Origin: Empedobacter tilapiae
GTDB lineage: Bacteria > Bacteroidota > Bacteroidia > Flavobacteriales > Weeksellaceae
NCBI RefSeq assembly: GCF_004785645.1
Contig: NZ_SRPE01000004.1
Location: 62,001 to 126,000 of the forward strand
Direction: 5' to 3'
DNA: 64,000 bases
Part shown: positions 43,388-51,946 of the stretch, one piece after another
How positions within the stretch are numbered: the stretch's first letter is position 1
Layout: each line of letters begins with the position of its first letter
The notes under the pieces: model-generated
Database searches by the model: none
Seen by the model: the letters and a program-made list of their open reading frames with translations, nothing else
Told to the model about the DNA's origin: nothing
Position numbers and translations under genes: made by a program

Positions 43388-45163
43388 ATGGAAATAAAAA
43401 GATTATTTGATTTTCCACAAAATCAATTAGAAAATAATCCTCGAGAAGATGCATTAGTGTCTAAAGTAAACGGATCTTGGATAAAAACATCTACCCAAGA
43501 ATATGTTGGCAAAGCAAATGCATTTAGTCGAGGATTATTACAATTAGGAATAAAACCACAAGATAAAATAGCAATCGTCACTTCAACTAATCGTACCGAA
43601 TGGAACATTTGTGACATCGGTATTCAGCAAGTTGGCGCGATTTCTGTACCGTTATATCCTACACTCTCCGAGGATGATTTCGATTATATATTAAATAATG
43701 CAGAGTGTAAGTTTATTATTGTTTCTGATAGAGGCTTATATGATACAGTCGCAGCTGTAAAAGATAAGATTCCTACATTAGTTGGAATTTATAGTTTTGA
43801 TGAAATTTCTGGCGTTCCTAATTATAAAGAAATATTAGATTTGGGATCAGATAATTCAACTCAACATGAGGTAGATAGCATTAAAGAAATTATAAAACCC
43901 TCTGATATAGCAACCTTAATTTATACATCAGGAACAACTGGTCGTCCAAAAGGTGTTGTATTAACTCATGAAAATATTGTTTCTGATGTCTTGATGTCTG
44001 TAGATCGTATTCCTGACTTTCCAAATAACGCAATTGCATTAAGTTTTCTTCCTATTAATCATGTTTTCGAACGTATGTTGATTTATCTATATCAACACCT
44101 TAATATAGGGATTTGGTATGCGGAAAGTATAGAAAAATTAGGTGATAATATGAAAGAAGTAAAACCTCATGTTATGACTGTAGTTCCACGTTTAGTTGAA
44201 AAAGTTTACGATAAAATATATAATACAGGAGCTTCTGCAGGTGGTCTTAAAACTAAGATTTTTATGTGGGCTTTAAGTCTTGTTGAAGATTACGACCCCT
44301 ATAATCCAAAAGGTGGATTATTTGGTTTAAAACATTCAATAGCAAAAAGTTTAGTGTTTAGCAAATGGAAAGAAGGAGTGGGAGGTAATCTTGTTTGTAT
44401 GGTTTCAGGATCAGCTCCTCTAGCTGCTCGACTAAATCATATTTTCTGGGGAGCAGGAATTCCTATTTTAGAAGGTTATGGTTTGACAGAAACCTCTCCT
44501 GTAATTTCAGTGAATTGTATGAAAAAAGAAGGTTTTGGAATTGGAACTGTTGGAGCTCCATTAAAAGGAATTGATGTTAAAATTGCTGAAGATGGTGAAA
44601 TTTTAGTAAAAGGACCAAATGTTACACAAGGATATTACAAGGATCCTGAAAAAACAGCTGAAGCTTTTACGCCAGATGGATATTTTAAAACGGGAGATAT
44701 AGGTGTTTTAGAAAGAGGTTTGTTAAAAATTACTGATCGCAAGAAAGAGATGTTTAAGACTTCAGGTGGAAAATATATCGCACCACAAATCATCGAAAAT
44801 AAATTTAAACAATCTCGTTTTATTGAGCAAGTAATGGTTGTGGGAGAAGGAGAGAAAATGCCTTGTGCGATCATTCAACCAAATTTTCAAGTGTTGAAAG
44901 ATTATTTAAAAATCAAAGGAATTGCAGAGCCATCTTCTAATTCTGATTTGATAAAAGAACCTTCGATTCTAAATGTTATAAGTCGTGAGATTGAAAAAAT
45001 GAATAAAGGTTTAGGACATTGGGAACAGATCAAGAAATTTGAATTAACTCCAGAAGAATGGACAATTGATGATGGATTATTAACACCAACATTAAAATTG
45101 AAACGTAAAAATGTCTTGGCAAAATATCAAGATTTATACAACAAATTATACGATAAGAAATAA
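43388..45163 (+). CDS. Long-chain acyl-CoA synthetase (AMP-forming)
   Basis: A 591-residue ANL-family ligase. Motifs in order are the P-loop LIYTSGTTGRPKGVVLTHEN, the adenine-binding GYGLTETSPVISVN, YFKTGDIGVLERGLLKITDR and the catalytic-lysine region KTSGGKYIAPQ. The length and front sequence are typical of bacterial FadD15/AMP-dependent fatty-acid ligases. It would activate fatty acids at the inner membrane. I chose ATG 43388; the longer form adds leader sequence. It ends at a strong terminator. Confidence 0.92.
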   Translation: MEIKRLFDFPQNQLENNPREDALVSKVNGSWIKTSTQEYVGKANAFSRGLLQLGIKPQDKIAIVTSTNRTEWNICDIGIQQVGAISVPLYPTLSEDDFDYILNNAECKFIIVSDRGLYDTVAAVKDKIPTLVGIYSFDEISGVPNYKEILDLGSDNSTQHEVDSIKEIIKPSDIATLIYTSGTTGRPKGVVLTHENIVSDVLMSVDRIPDFPNNAIALSFLPINHVFERMLIYLYQHLNIGIWYAESIEKLGDNMKEVKPHVMTVVPRLVEKVYDKIYNTGASAGGLKTKIFMWALSLVEDYDPYNPKGGLFGLKHSIAKSLVFSKWKEGVGGNLVCMVSGSAPLAARLNHIFWGAGIPILEGYGLTETSPVISVNCMKKEGFGIGTVGAPLKGIDVKIAEDGEILVKGPNVTQGYYKDPEKTAEAFTPDGYFKTGDIGVLERGLLKITDRKKEMFKTSGGKYIAPQIIENKFKQSRFIEQVMVVGEGEKMPCAIIQPNFQVLKDYLKIKGIAEPSSNSDLIKEPSILNVISREIEKMNKGLGHWEQIKKFELTPEEWTIDDGLLTPTLKLKRKNVLAKYQDLYNKLYDKK

Positions 45164-45168
45164 ATTTT

Positions 45169-45202
45169 AAAAAAACCTTCAAAAAATTTTGAAGGTTTTT
45201 TT
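45169..45202. terminator. Bidirectional intrinsic terminator
   Basis: A 16-base perfect stem (AAAAAAACCTTCAAAA/TTTTGAAGGTTTTTTT) with a 2-base spacer, between the acyl-CoA ligase and a convergent gene. Confidence 0.88.
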
Positions 45203-45224
45203 AAAATTTTATAATAATCAAGTT

Positions 45225-45914
45225 TTAATCTCGTCGTCCGCCCATTGCCATCATTACGAAATAAAGTAATTGTGCTAATGAACCAATCGCTGCAACTACA
45301 TATGTTCTTGCAGCCCATTTTAATGAATCTTTTGCACCTTCATATTCGTTTGGCATTACCATATTGTTTCCTTTTAACCAAGCCAATGCACGATTAGAAG
45401 CGTCGTATTCTACTGGTAAAGTAACAAAAGCAAAAACTGTAGTTACTGCAAATAAGAAAATTCCTATCCACAATAAAGTTGCATTTTTAGATGAAGCCAT
45501 AACGATTAATCCTAACATCAAAATCCATTGATTCAATCGCGATGCAATGTTTACCATCGGAACCATTTTTGAGCGTAATTGCAACATATTATATCCAATA
45601 GCGTGTTGTACTGCATGTCCACATTCATGGGCTGCAACAGCAGCAGCAGCAGCGTTACGTTCATGATAAACAACTTCTGATAAATTTACTGTTTTATCAG
45701 CAGGGTTGTAGTGATCTGTTAATTGACCAGGAGTAGAAATAACACGAACATCATGAATGTTATTGTCTGAAAGCATTTTTTCTGCAATTTCTTTTCCTGA
45801 CATTCCATTTGCTAAATGTACCTTCGAATAATACTTAAATTTACTTTGAAGTCGGTTGCTAACAAACCAACTAATCAGCATGAATAGCCCAATAATAATG
45901 TAATAACCTGTCAT
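45225..45914 (-). CDS. Membrane zinc metallopeptidase (YugP/PF04298 family)
   Basis: A 229-residue integral membrane protein with an N-terminal helix, a cytoplasmic domain and two or three C-terminal helices. The zinc motif HECGHAVQH is preceded by AAAAAVAA and followed by YNMLQLRS. The NPADKTVNLSE block before the motif is also family-typical. The substrate and role (membrane protein turnover) are not established. Confidence 0.88.
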   Translation of the reverse strand: MTGYYIIIGLFMLISWFVSNRLQSKFKYYSKVHLANGMSGKEIAEKMLSDNNIHDVRVISTPGQLTDHYNPADKTVNLSEVVYHERNAAAAAVAAHECGHAVQHAIGYNMLQLRSKMVPMVNIASRLNQWILMLGLIVMASSKNATLLWIGIFLFAVTTVFAFVTLPVEYDASNRALAWLKGNNMVMPNEYEGAKDSLKWAARTYVVAAIGSLAQLLYFVMMAMGGRRD

Positions 45915-46104
45915 CTATTTTCTATTTTATTTTTTAATCGTTTTAATGTCATTCGAAATTCAAAAAGTATTCCAATAACTGAATAGAGACAAAAATAGTA
46001 GAATTGTTGGCTTTTTGGCAGAATTCTGTATTAAATCATGTAATTTCAATACATAAAACTGACATTTTTGTTGAAAATTTTTTATTAAAAATTACAAAAC
46101 TTAC

Positions 46105-46112
46105 TACCTTTG
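46105..46112 (+). promoter_or_regulatory. -7 promoter element immediately before the start codon (near-leaderless)
   Basis: TACCTTTG, exact TAnnTTTG, ends just six bases before ATG 46119. Transcription should start at about the ATG itself, giving a leaderless or nearly leaderless mRNA. Confidence 0.6.
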
Positions 46113-46118
46113 CACGCT

Positions 46119-47255
46119 ATGAGTATTCGTATTAAAGAAGTACAGTCAAAACATGATTTGGAAACGTTTATTAAGTTTCCGATGAATTTGTATAAGGATA
46201 ATCAATATTACGTTCCGCCCTTTATTAATGAGGAAAAGGAAACATTAGATGTTTCTAAAAATCCCGTTTTTAAAGATGCTGAAGCGCGTTATTTTCTTGC
46301 CGAAAAAGAAGGTAAGATTGTGGGACGTGTTGCTGCAATTATCAATTGGCAAGAAGTCAATAAACAACAAAAACGTAAAATGCGTTTTGGTTGGTTTGAT
46401 ATGATTGATGATATCGAAGTAACAAAAGCTCTTTTGGCTAAAGTAGAAGAAATAGGAAAAGAAAATAAGTTAGAATATGTAGAAGGACCAGTTGGTTTTT
46501 CGAATTTAGAGAAAGCAGGAATGCTAACGATGGGATTCGATAAACTAGCAACAATGGTTGGATTATATAATTATGCTTATTATCCTCAACATTTGGAATC
46601 GTTAGGTTTTGAAACAGCAAACGAATGGGTAGAATATGAATTGCCTGCTCCAAAAGTTTTACCAGAGAAGGTAACAAAATTTAATACTATTATCCGTGAA
46701 CGTTATAAATTGAGAGAGTTGAAGTTTACTAAAACTTCAGAAATTATTCCTTTTGTAGACGAAATGTTCGATTTGTTAGATAAAACCTACAGTGAATTGG
46801 ATACCTATGTGCCAATTGCGGATTATCAAATTGAGTATTACAAAAAGAAATATATTCCGTTTATCAATCCAGATTTTGTAAATTGTATTGTAGACGAAAA
46901 TAATAAAATGATTGCTTTTGCAATTACAATGCCTTCGTATTCGAAAGCAATGCAAAGAGCAAAAGGTAAAATTTTTCCTTTTGGTTGGTGGCATTTGATG
47001 AGAGCAAGTAAAAATAATGATTCCGCTCAATTTTATTTGATTGGTATTGATCCTAAATTTCAAGGAAAAGGTGTTACTGCATTAATATTTAGTGCAATGT
47101 TTGACACATTCAATAGAAATAATATTGAGTTTTTAGAAACGAATCCAGAATTAGCGGATAATGAAAGTATTCAAGTTTTATGGAAAGCATACTCGCCTGT
47201 TAATCATAAGGCAAGAAAAACATATCGAAAGTCAATCCAATTAAATAAAACATAA
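46119..47255 (+). CDS. GNAT-superfamily-like acyltransferase
   Basis: A 378-residue protein. The C-terminal part has a GNAT-like acetyl-CoA block (FYLIGIDPKFQGKGVTALIF; Q-G-K-G motif) and a strand pattern before it (CIVDENNKMIAFAITMPS). The N-terminal half (ARYFLAEKEGKIVGRVAAI) also looks like the first strands of a GNAT fold, so this may be a double or circularly spaced GNAT. The substrate is unknown. The start codon lies just behind the -7 element, consistent with a leaderless transcript. Eleven bases separate it from the next gene, so the two are probably co-transcribed. Confidence 0.75.
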   Translation: MSIRIKEVQSKHDLETFIKFPMNLYKDNQYYVPPFINEEKETLDVSKNPVFKDAEARYFLAEKEGKIVGRVAAIINWQEVNKQQKRKMRFGWFDMIDDIEVTKALLAKVEEIGKENKLEYVEGPVGFSNLEKAGMLTMGFDKLATMVGLYNYAYYPQHLESLGFETANEWVEYELPAPKVLPEKVTKFNTIIRERYKLRELKFTKTSEIIPFVDEMFDLLDKTYSELDTYVPIADYQIEYYKKKYIPFINPDFVNCIVDENNKMIAFAITMPSYSKAMQRAKGKIFPFGWWHLMRASKNNDSAQFYLIGIDPKFQGKGVTALIFSAMFDTFNRNNIEFLETNPELADNESIQVLWKAYSPVNHKARKTYRKSIQLNKT

Positions 47256-47265
47256 AAAATACTAA

Positions 47266-48423
47266 ATGTTTGATATTCATCAATTAGAGAAAGAATATTC
47301 AACTTTCAGACAAGAAGGTTTTGATTCGAAATGGTTAAATTTTGAAGCTTTAAATCAATATTTTTCATTAAAATCATCTCAAAAAGAACAAATTGGAACA
47401 TCTTTCTTAGAAAACGAAATTTATAAATTAAGTTTTGGAACAGGAGAAAAACGATTACTAATTTGGTCTCAAATGCACGGAAATGAATCATCTGGAACGC
47501 GTGCAATGTTTGATGTGATTAATTTTTTTGAACAAAAATCTGAATTAGCTCAAACAATTTTATCTCAATTGACCATTGATTTTATTCCAATGTTAAATCC
47601 TGATGGAGCAAATGTTAATACACGTAGAAATGCTGTTGGAATTGATATTAACCGTGATTTTTTAGCAAAAGAATCGACAGAAATTCATGTTTTATTAGAT
47701 CAAGTAGAGAAAGGAAATTATCAAACATTATTCAATTTGCATGATCAACGTACAATTTTCAATGTTGGACAAACAGCAAAGCCTGCAACGCTTTCTTTTT
47801 TAGCACCTTCTTATAACGTTGAAGAAGATGTGAACGAAGTTCGTGAAAAAACGATGGGAATTATTCAAGCAATGAATACAGAATTGCAAAAAGTAATTTC
47901 TGGTCATATAGGTCGTTATACATCAGAATTTTATCCGATGTCAACTGGAGATAATTTTACAAAAATGGGTTATCCTTGCGTATTGTTTGAAGCGGGACAT
48001 TTCCCGAATGATTATCAACGAAATACAACAAGAAAATATAATGCATTGGCTATTTTAGCCGGACTGGATGCTTTAGCTACGCAAGAAAAATTTCCGTTTG
48101 ATGAATATTTATCGATTCCTCAAAATGGACAAAAATATTTGGATGTTGTAATTCATGATGTTCAAATCCAAAATGGAGAAAACTCTTCAGTTGTCGATTT
48201 GGGAATTTATTTTGAAGATGAATACAACGAACAAAATAATTCGGTAGAACAAATTGCAAAAATTATTGAAATAGGTGATTTACGTAAATTTATTGGTCAT
48301 ATCGAGATTGATGCTGAGAAACAAGTTTATAAAGGAATGTCTAAAAATTATCCTTTATTGAATCAATTGGCTACTTTCGAAATTGGTACAATAAAGATGG
48401 AAAATGGTCAAATCATTGCATAA
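47266..48423 (+). CDS. M14-like zinc carboxypeptidase family protein
   Basis: A 385-residue protein with M14 (carboxypeptidase/succinylglutamate desuccinylase) features: zinc ligands His71 and Glu74 in QMHGNESSG, then NPDGANVNTRRNAVGIDINR with Asn129-Arg130, His159 in NLHDQRT, and a later FEAGHF with the catalytic-type Glu. No signal peptide, so it acts in the cytoplasm. About 120 residues after the catalytic domain form an extra C-terminal domain. It could process cell-wall peptides or aminoacyl compounds. The substrate is not known. Confidence 0.83.
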   Translation: MFDIHQLEKEYSTFRQEGFDSKWLNFEALNQYFSLKSSQKEQIGTSFLENEIYKLSFGTGEKRLLIWSQMHGNESSGTRAMFDVINFFEQKSELAQTILSQLTIDFIPMLNPDGANVNTRRNAVGIDINRDFLAKESTEIHVLLDQVEKGNYQTLFNLHDQRTIFNVGQTAKPATLSFLAPSYNVEEDVNEVREKTMGIIQAMNTELQKVISGHIGRYTSEFYPMSTGDNFTKMGYPCVLFEAGHFPNDYQRNTTRKYNALAILAGLDALATQEKFPFDEYLSIPQNGQKYLDVVIHDVQIQNGENSSVVDLGIYFEDEYNEQNNSVEQIAKIIEIGDLRKFIGHIEIDAEKQVYKGMSKNYPLLNQLATFEIGTIKMENGQIIA

Positions 48424-48459
48424 TTATTATTACATTTAAAACCTTAAACTAAAAATAAA

Positions 48460-49008
48460 ATGAAAAGAATATTGGCAATTGCTCTTGTTGTAATGTTAGG
48501 AATTTCTACTCAATCTTTTGCTCAAAGTAAAGTATTGAATCGTACGATTACGGCTGAAAATGGGAAGAAAATGTTGACAGGAGAATTCAATAGAAAAGCT
48601 TTAGAAGAAGAAGGATTTAAAGAGTGGTATCATTCTGAATATGATTCTTATGAAGTAGAGAAAAGTAAATTGAAATCAATAAAAAATTTACGCAATTATC
48701 GTTTGGAAGTTTTTGTTGGAACTTGGTGTCCTGATTCTCGTCGTGAATTGCCTCGTTTGTATAAAATTTTAGATGATATAAAATTTCCTCAAAATCGTTT
48801 GAAAGTGATTGGAGTAAACCGTCAAAAGAAAAGTTTTTATGGTGAAGAGATCAATAAAAATATAACACACGTTCCGACAATTATCGTATATAATAATAAA
48901 AAAGAAGAAGTTGGTAGAATTGTAGAATCTCCAGTTTCGGGCTATTTAGAAGAGGATTTGGCACAGATTGTGAATGGTACGCCATTGACTCCAAATTATG
49001 CAAAATGA
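48460..49008 (+). CDS. Exported thioredoxin-fold protein with single-Cys CPDS site
   Basis: A 182-residue periplasmic protein with a signal peptide ending SFAQ. The thioredoxin-fold active-site region reads VGTWCPDSRRELPR, so the usual second Cys of CxxC is Ser. The cis-proline block is HVPTIIVY. A protein with only the attacking Cys can form mixed disulfides but cannot finish a classical dithiol reaction. It overlaps the DUF4230 gene by 4 bases (ATGA). Confidence 0.8.
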   Translation: MKRILAIALVVMLGISTQSFAQSKVLNRTITAENGKKMLTGEFNRKALEEEGFKEWYHSEYDSYEVEKSKLKSIKNLRNYRLEVFVGTWCPDSRRELPRLYKILDDIKFPQNRLKVIGVNRQKKSFYGEEINKNITHVPTIIVYNNKKEEVGRIVESPVSGYLEEDLAQIVNGTPLTPNYAK

Positions 49009-49622
49009 ATAATTTTAAAAAAATAATTCTTGTTGTTGTAGCCTTCATTTTTGGTGTGATGATAACATATTTCATCATGGACAAATTCAAATCTGAAAGC
49101 TATACAGAACAATCTCATGTGATTGCGTATCAAATCGAACGAATGAATAAAATGATTGTTGCAGAACAAACATATTCAGATTTATACAATCACACTTCAA
49201 AGAAATCGCTGCCAGGTTTAACGGATATTTTTTCTGCGGATAAAAAGGTAACTCTCTTGGTGAAGGCCAAAGCACAAGCAACGTATGATTTGAAAAAAAT
49301 GGATATTGAATTGGATTCGGTGAATAAAAAAATTATCATTAAATCTATTCCTCCAGTTGAAATTCAAGTGTATCCAGATGTTAGTTTTTATGACATGGAT
49401 CAAAGTGTTTTTAATAAATTTAGTAAAGATGATTTGAATGGAATTAAGAAACGTGCTGTGGAGCATGTAGAAAAAACCGTCGATCAAACCAAACTAAAAC
49501 ACGAAGCACATCAACAATTAATTCAAAATCTTGGTGATTTGTATTTCCTTGCAAAAACTTATGGATGGGAAATAGAGGATAAAACCAGTTATGCCAACGA
49601 ATTGAATAAATTATACGATTAA
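49005..49622 (+). CDS. DUF4230 membrane-anchored protein
   Basis: A 205-residue protein with one N-terminal helix (KKIILVVVAFIFGVMITYFI) and an extracytoplasmic domain. The TLLVKAKAQATYDLKKMDIE and VEIQVYPDVSFYDMD blocks are characteristic of DUF4230. The function is unknown. Its start overlaps the thioredoxin-like stop, so the two are coupled and may act together in the periplasm. A terminator follows. Confidence 0.8.
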   Translation: MNNFKKIILVVVAFIFGVMITYFIMDKFKSESYTEQSHVIAYQIERMNKMIVAEQTYSDLYNHTSKKSLPGLTDIFSADKKVTLLVKAKAQATYDLKKMDIELDSVNKKIIIKSIPPVEIQVYPDVSFYDMDQSVFNKFSKDDLNGIKKRAVEHVEKTVDQTKLKHEAHQQLIQNLGDLYFLAKTYGWEIEDKTSYANELNKLYD

Positions 49623-49631
49623 TAAATAATT

Positions 49632-49660
49632 AAAAACCTGTTCAAAAAGAATAGGTTTTT
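49632..49660 (+). terminator. Intrinsic terminator after the DUF4230 gene
   Basis: AAAAACCTGTTC/GAATAGGTTTTT stem with one G-U position and a T7 run. Confidence 0.8.
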
Positions 49661-49715
49661 TTAGCTAAATAAAGAAATGAAGTGTTTCTTTCTTTAGAAT
49701 TAAAATTGAAAATAG

Positions 49716-49723
49716 TATTTTCG
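49716..49723 (+). promoter_or_regulatory. Possible -7 element of lpxK (variant TATTTTCG)
   Basis: TATTTTCG differs from TAnnTTTG by one base. It lies 19 bases before ATG 49743. Similar TTCG variants sit before menB and the ribB leader. Confidence 0.4.
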
Positions 49724-49742
49724 CTTAATATTAAAAATAAAA

Positions 49743-50783
49743 ATGAATTGGCGTAGATTTTTACTTCCATTTTCTGGTTTATATTGGATTGGAACTTCGG
49801 TTCGAAATCTGTTTTACAATATAGGAATGGTGCGTTCTTCATCATTCAATATTCCAATTGTTAATGTTGGAAACCTTTCTGTTGGCGGAACTGGGAAGTC
49901 ACCTCATATCATGTATTTAATTGATTTGTTGAAAGATGAAAAATTAATTGCAACATTGAGTAGAGGATATGGACGAAAAACAAAAGGTTTTTTGATTGCA
50001 AATTATTCATCCAAAGTTTATGATATTGGAGACGAACCAATGCAGTTTTTTCAACGTTTTAAAAACAGAATTTTGATTGCGGTTTGTGAAGATAGAGCTT
50101 TTGGTGCACAAAAATTAATTGATCATTACAATGCAGAAACAATTTTGTTGGATGATGCGTATCAACACCGTGGAATAAAAGCTGGTTTCAATATTTTGTT
50201 GACAGATTACAATAATCCATATTACAAAGATTTTTTATTGCCAGCAGGTGATTTGAGAGAGAGTAGAAGTGGAGTTCGCCGGGCAGATATTATAATTGTA
50301 ACAAAATGTCCTGATCGAATTTCGGAGGAAAAACACAAAGAAATTTCGAAAAAGATTAAGTTGAAATCTCATCAGCAATTATTTTTCTCGAAAATTGTAT
50401 ATGATAACAAATTGATAGGGAAATTGGATAATGTTGAAAAATTAACTTGGAAAAATCTGAATGTTATTTTGGTTACAGGAATTGCTAAAACAGAAGGTTT
50501 GGTAAAATTTGCGGAAGAAAATTTTGCAAATGTCTTACATTTAGAATATCCAGATCATCATAATTTTAGTCAATCAGAAATTGAGTATATTTACAAACGA
50601 TACGAAGATACGGAAGGTAGAAAGCGTTTTGATAAAATTATCATGACAACAGAGAAAGATTATATGCGTTTGATGGAGGAATCCATGATAAAAGACGATT
50701 TATACTACATCCCAATTAGTATCGATATTAACGATAAAGAAAAATTTAATCAAACTATTTTAGAGTATGTTGGACAGAATTAA
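49743..50783 (+). CDS. lpxK: Tetraacyldisaccharide 4'-kinase
   Basis: A 346-residue lipid A enzyme that phosphorylates the 4' position of the tetraacyldisaccharide at the inner membrane. An N-terminal membrane-associated helix (FLLPFSGLYWIGTSVR) precedes the P-loop NLSVGGTGKSPHIMYL. ETILLDDAYQHRGI and the C-terminal TTEKDYMRL motif complete the family signature. It shows the organism makes lipid A. The end overlaps the next gene by 17 bases. Confidence 0.95.
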   Translation: MNWRRFLLPFSGLYWIGTSVRNLFYNIGMVRSSSFNIPIVNVGNLSVGGTGKSPHIMYLIDLLKDEKLIATLSRGYGRKTKGFLIANYSSKVYDIGDEPMQFFQRFKNRILIAVCEDRAFGAQKLIDHYNAETILLDDAYQHRGIKAGFNILLTDYNNPYYKDFLLPAGDLRESRSGVRRADIIIVTKCPDRISEEKHKEISKKIKLKSHQQLFFSKIVYDNKLIGKLDNVEKLTWKNLNVILVTGIAKTEGLVKFAEENFANVLHLEYPDHHNFSQSEIEYIYKRYEDTEGRKRFDKIIMTTEKDYMRLMEESMIKDDLYYIPISIDINDKEKFNQTILEYVGQN

Positions 50784-51579
50784 TGAGGCTGTAAAGTACA
50801 TCAATAATTTATTGCCAGATCAACCAGAATTTGTAATTGTGTTAGGATCTGGATTAGGAAAATTAGAAGACGAAGTAGAAAATAAAGTTGTTATTAGCTA
50901 CAAAGATATACCAAACTTTCCTCAAGTAACAGTAGAAGGGCACAAAGGTCACTTAGTATACGGAACTATTTTAGGTAAAAAAGTTTTGATGATGGCTGGG
51001 CGTTTCCATTATTACGAAGGATATTCGATGGAAGAGGTAACGTTCCCAATGCGTGTTTTTAATGGATTAGGAATTAAGAAAGTTGTTTTATCGAATGCTT
51101 CTGGTGGTGTTAATCCAAATTTCCAAGTTGGAGATATTTTATTGGTAAAAGATCATATCAATATGATGCCAGAACATCCTTTACGTGGAAAAAATATCGA
51201 CGAATTAGGACCTCGTTTTGTGGATATGTCAAAAGCATATGACAGAGAAATGTTGAACGAAGCAGCAGAATTTGCAAAAGAAAATGATATTTTGGTTCAT
51301 CAAGGAGTTTATGTAGGATTACAAGGGCCAACTTTCGAGACGCCATCTGAGTACGGATTGGTTCGTTTTATTGGCGGAGATTGTGTTGGAATGAGTACAG
51401 TTCCTGAAGTTATTGTTGCTCGTCACATGGATATGCGTGTTTTCTGTTTATCTATTATTACAGATTTAGGTGGGCCAGAAATTTCGTTTGATGTTTCGCA
51501 CGAAGATGTATTAAACGCAGCGAATACAGCAATGCCAAATGTAATTCGCGTGGTAAAAAGCGTAATCGAAAATTGTTAA
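50767..51579 (+). CDS. Purine nucleoside phosphorylase (PNP-I, trimeric type)
   Basis: A 270-residue enzyme that splits purine nucleosides with phosphate. Signature blocks are VLGSGLGKLEDEVE, FHYYEGYSMEEVTFPMR, SNASGGVNP, GVYVGLQGPTFETPSE (base and ribose site) and GMSTVPEVIVARH. Length and motifs fit inosine/guanosine phosphorylase. It overlaps lpxK, so it is translated from the same transcript, an arrangement I cannot explain functionally. Confidence 0.94.
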   Translation: MLDRINEAVKYINNLLPDQPEFVIVLGSGLGKLEDEVENKVVISYKDIPNFPQVTVEGHKGHLVYGTILGKKVLMMAGRFHYYEGYSMEEVTFPMRVFNGLGIKKVVLSNASGGVNPNFQVGDILLVKDHINMMPEHPLRGKNIDELGPRFVDMSKAYDREMLNEAAEFAKENDILVHQGVYVGLQGPTFETPSEYGLVRFIGGDCVGMSTVPEVIVARHMDMRVFCLSIITDLGGPEISFDVSHEDVLNAANTAMPNVIRVVKSVIENC

Positions 51580-51600
51580 TTTTTGATTTAATAATAAAAG

Positions 51601-51629
51601 AAAAACCGACTGAAAAGTTGGTTTTTTTT
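51601..51629 (+). terminator. Intrinsic terminator after lpxK-PNP
   Basis: AAAAACCGAC/GTTGGTTTTT stem (one G-U pair) with a 6-base loop and a T8 run. Confidence 0.85.
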
Positions 51630-51915
51630 ATGATTGATATTTTTATTTTGAGTAATTAAACTTGTGATTATAAATTATTTGTAAAAAATAATAAAAGTAG
51701 CCATCTCTTGAAAAAGAAAATACTATATTTGTTGTTATATCAAAATAATCCTATCTTTTTAAAAACTAGAATTGTTTGTTTACAATTTAGTTTAGAATAT
51801 ATTAATAAGTAAAATAGTCTTATTCTTCTATAAGATCCTTTTAGGATGGTAATTTTTTAATAAAATTTTAGTAATCAATCCGCTTAATCAACTCCAATAA
51901 TCAGATAGAATTTTG

Positions 51916-51923
51916 TAAATTTG
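51916..51923 (+). promoter_or_regulatory. -7 promoter element of the DUF4290-murA-dedA-aroE operon
   Basis: TAAATTTG matches TAnnTTTG, 23 bases before ATG 51947. Confidence 0.65.
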
Positions 51924-51946
51924 TAACCAATACATTAGAAAATTTA

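Larger units (their letters stand above)
51580..51946 (+). other. Intergenic region, possible small RNA
   Basis: This 367-base gap holds the purine phosphorylase terminator and then AT-rich sequence without an open frame. A -7 element TATATTTG at 51724-51731 has no gene behind it. About 100 bases later a small hairpin ATCC-TTTT-AGGAT (51834-51846) is followed by a T6 run, a possible short transcript. The end carries the -7 element of the DUF4290 gene. Confidence 0.35.
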
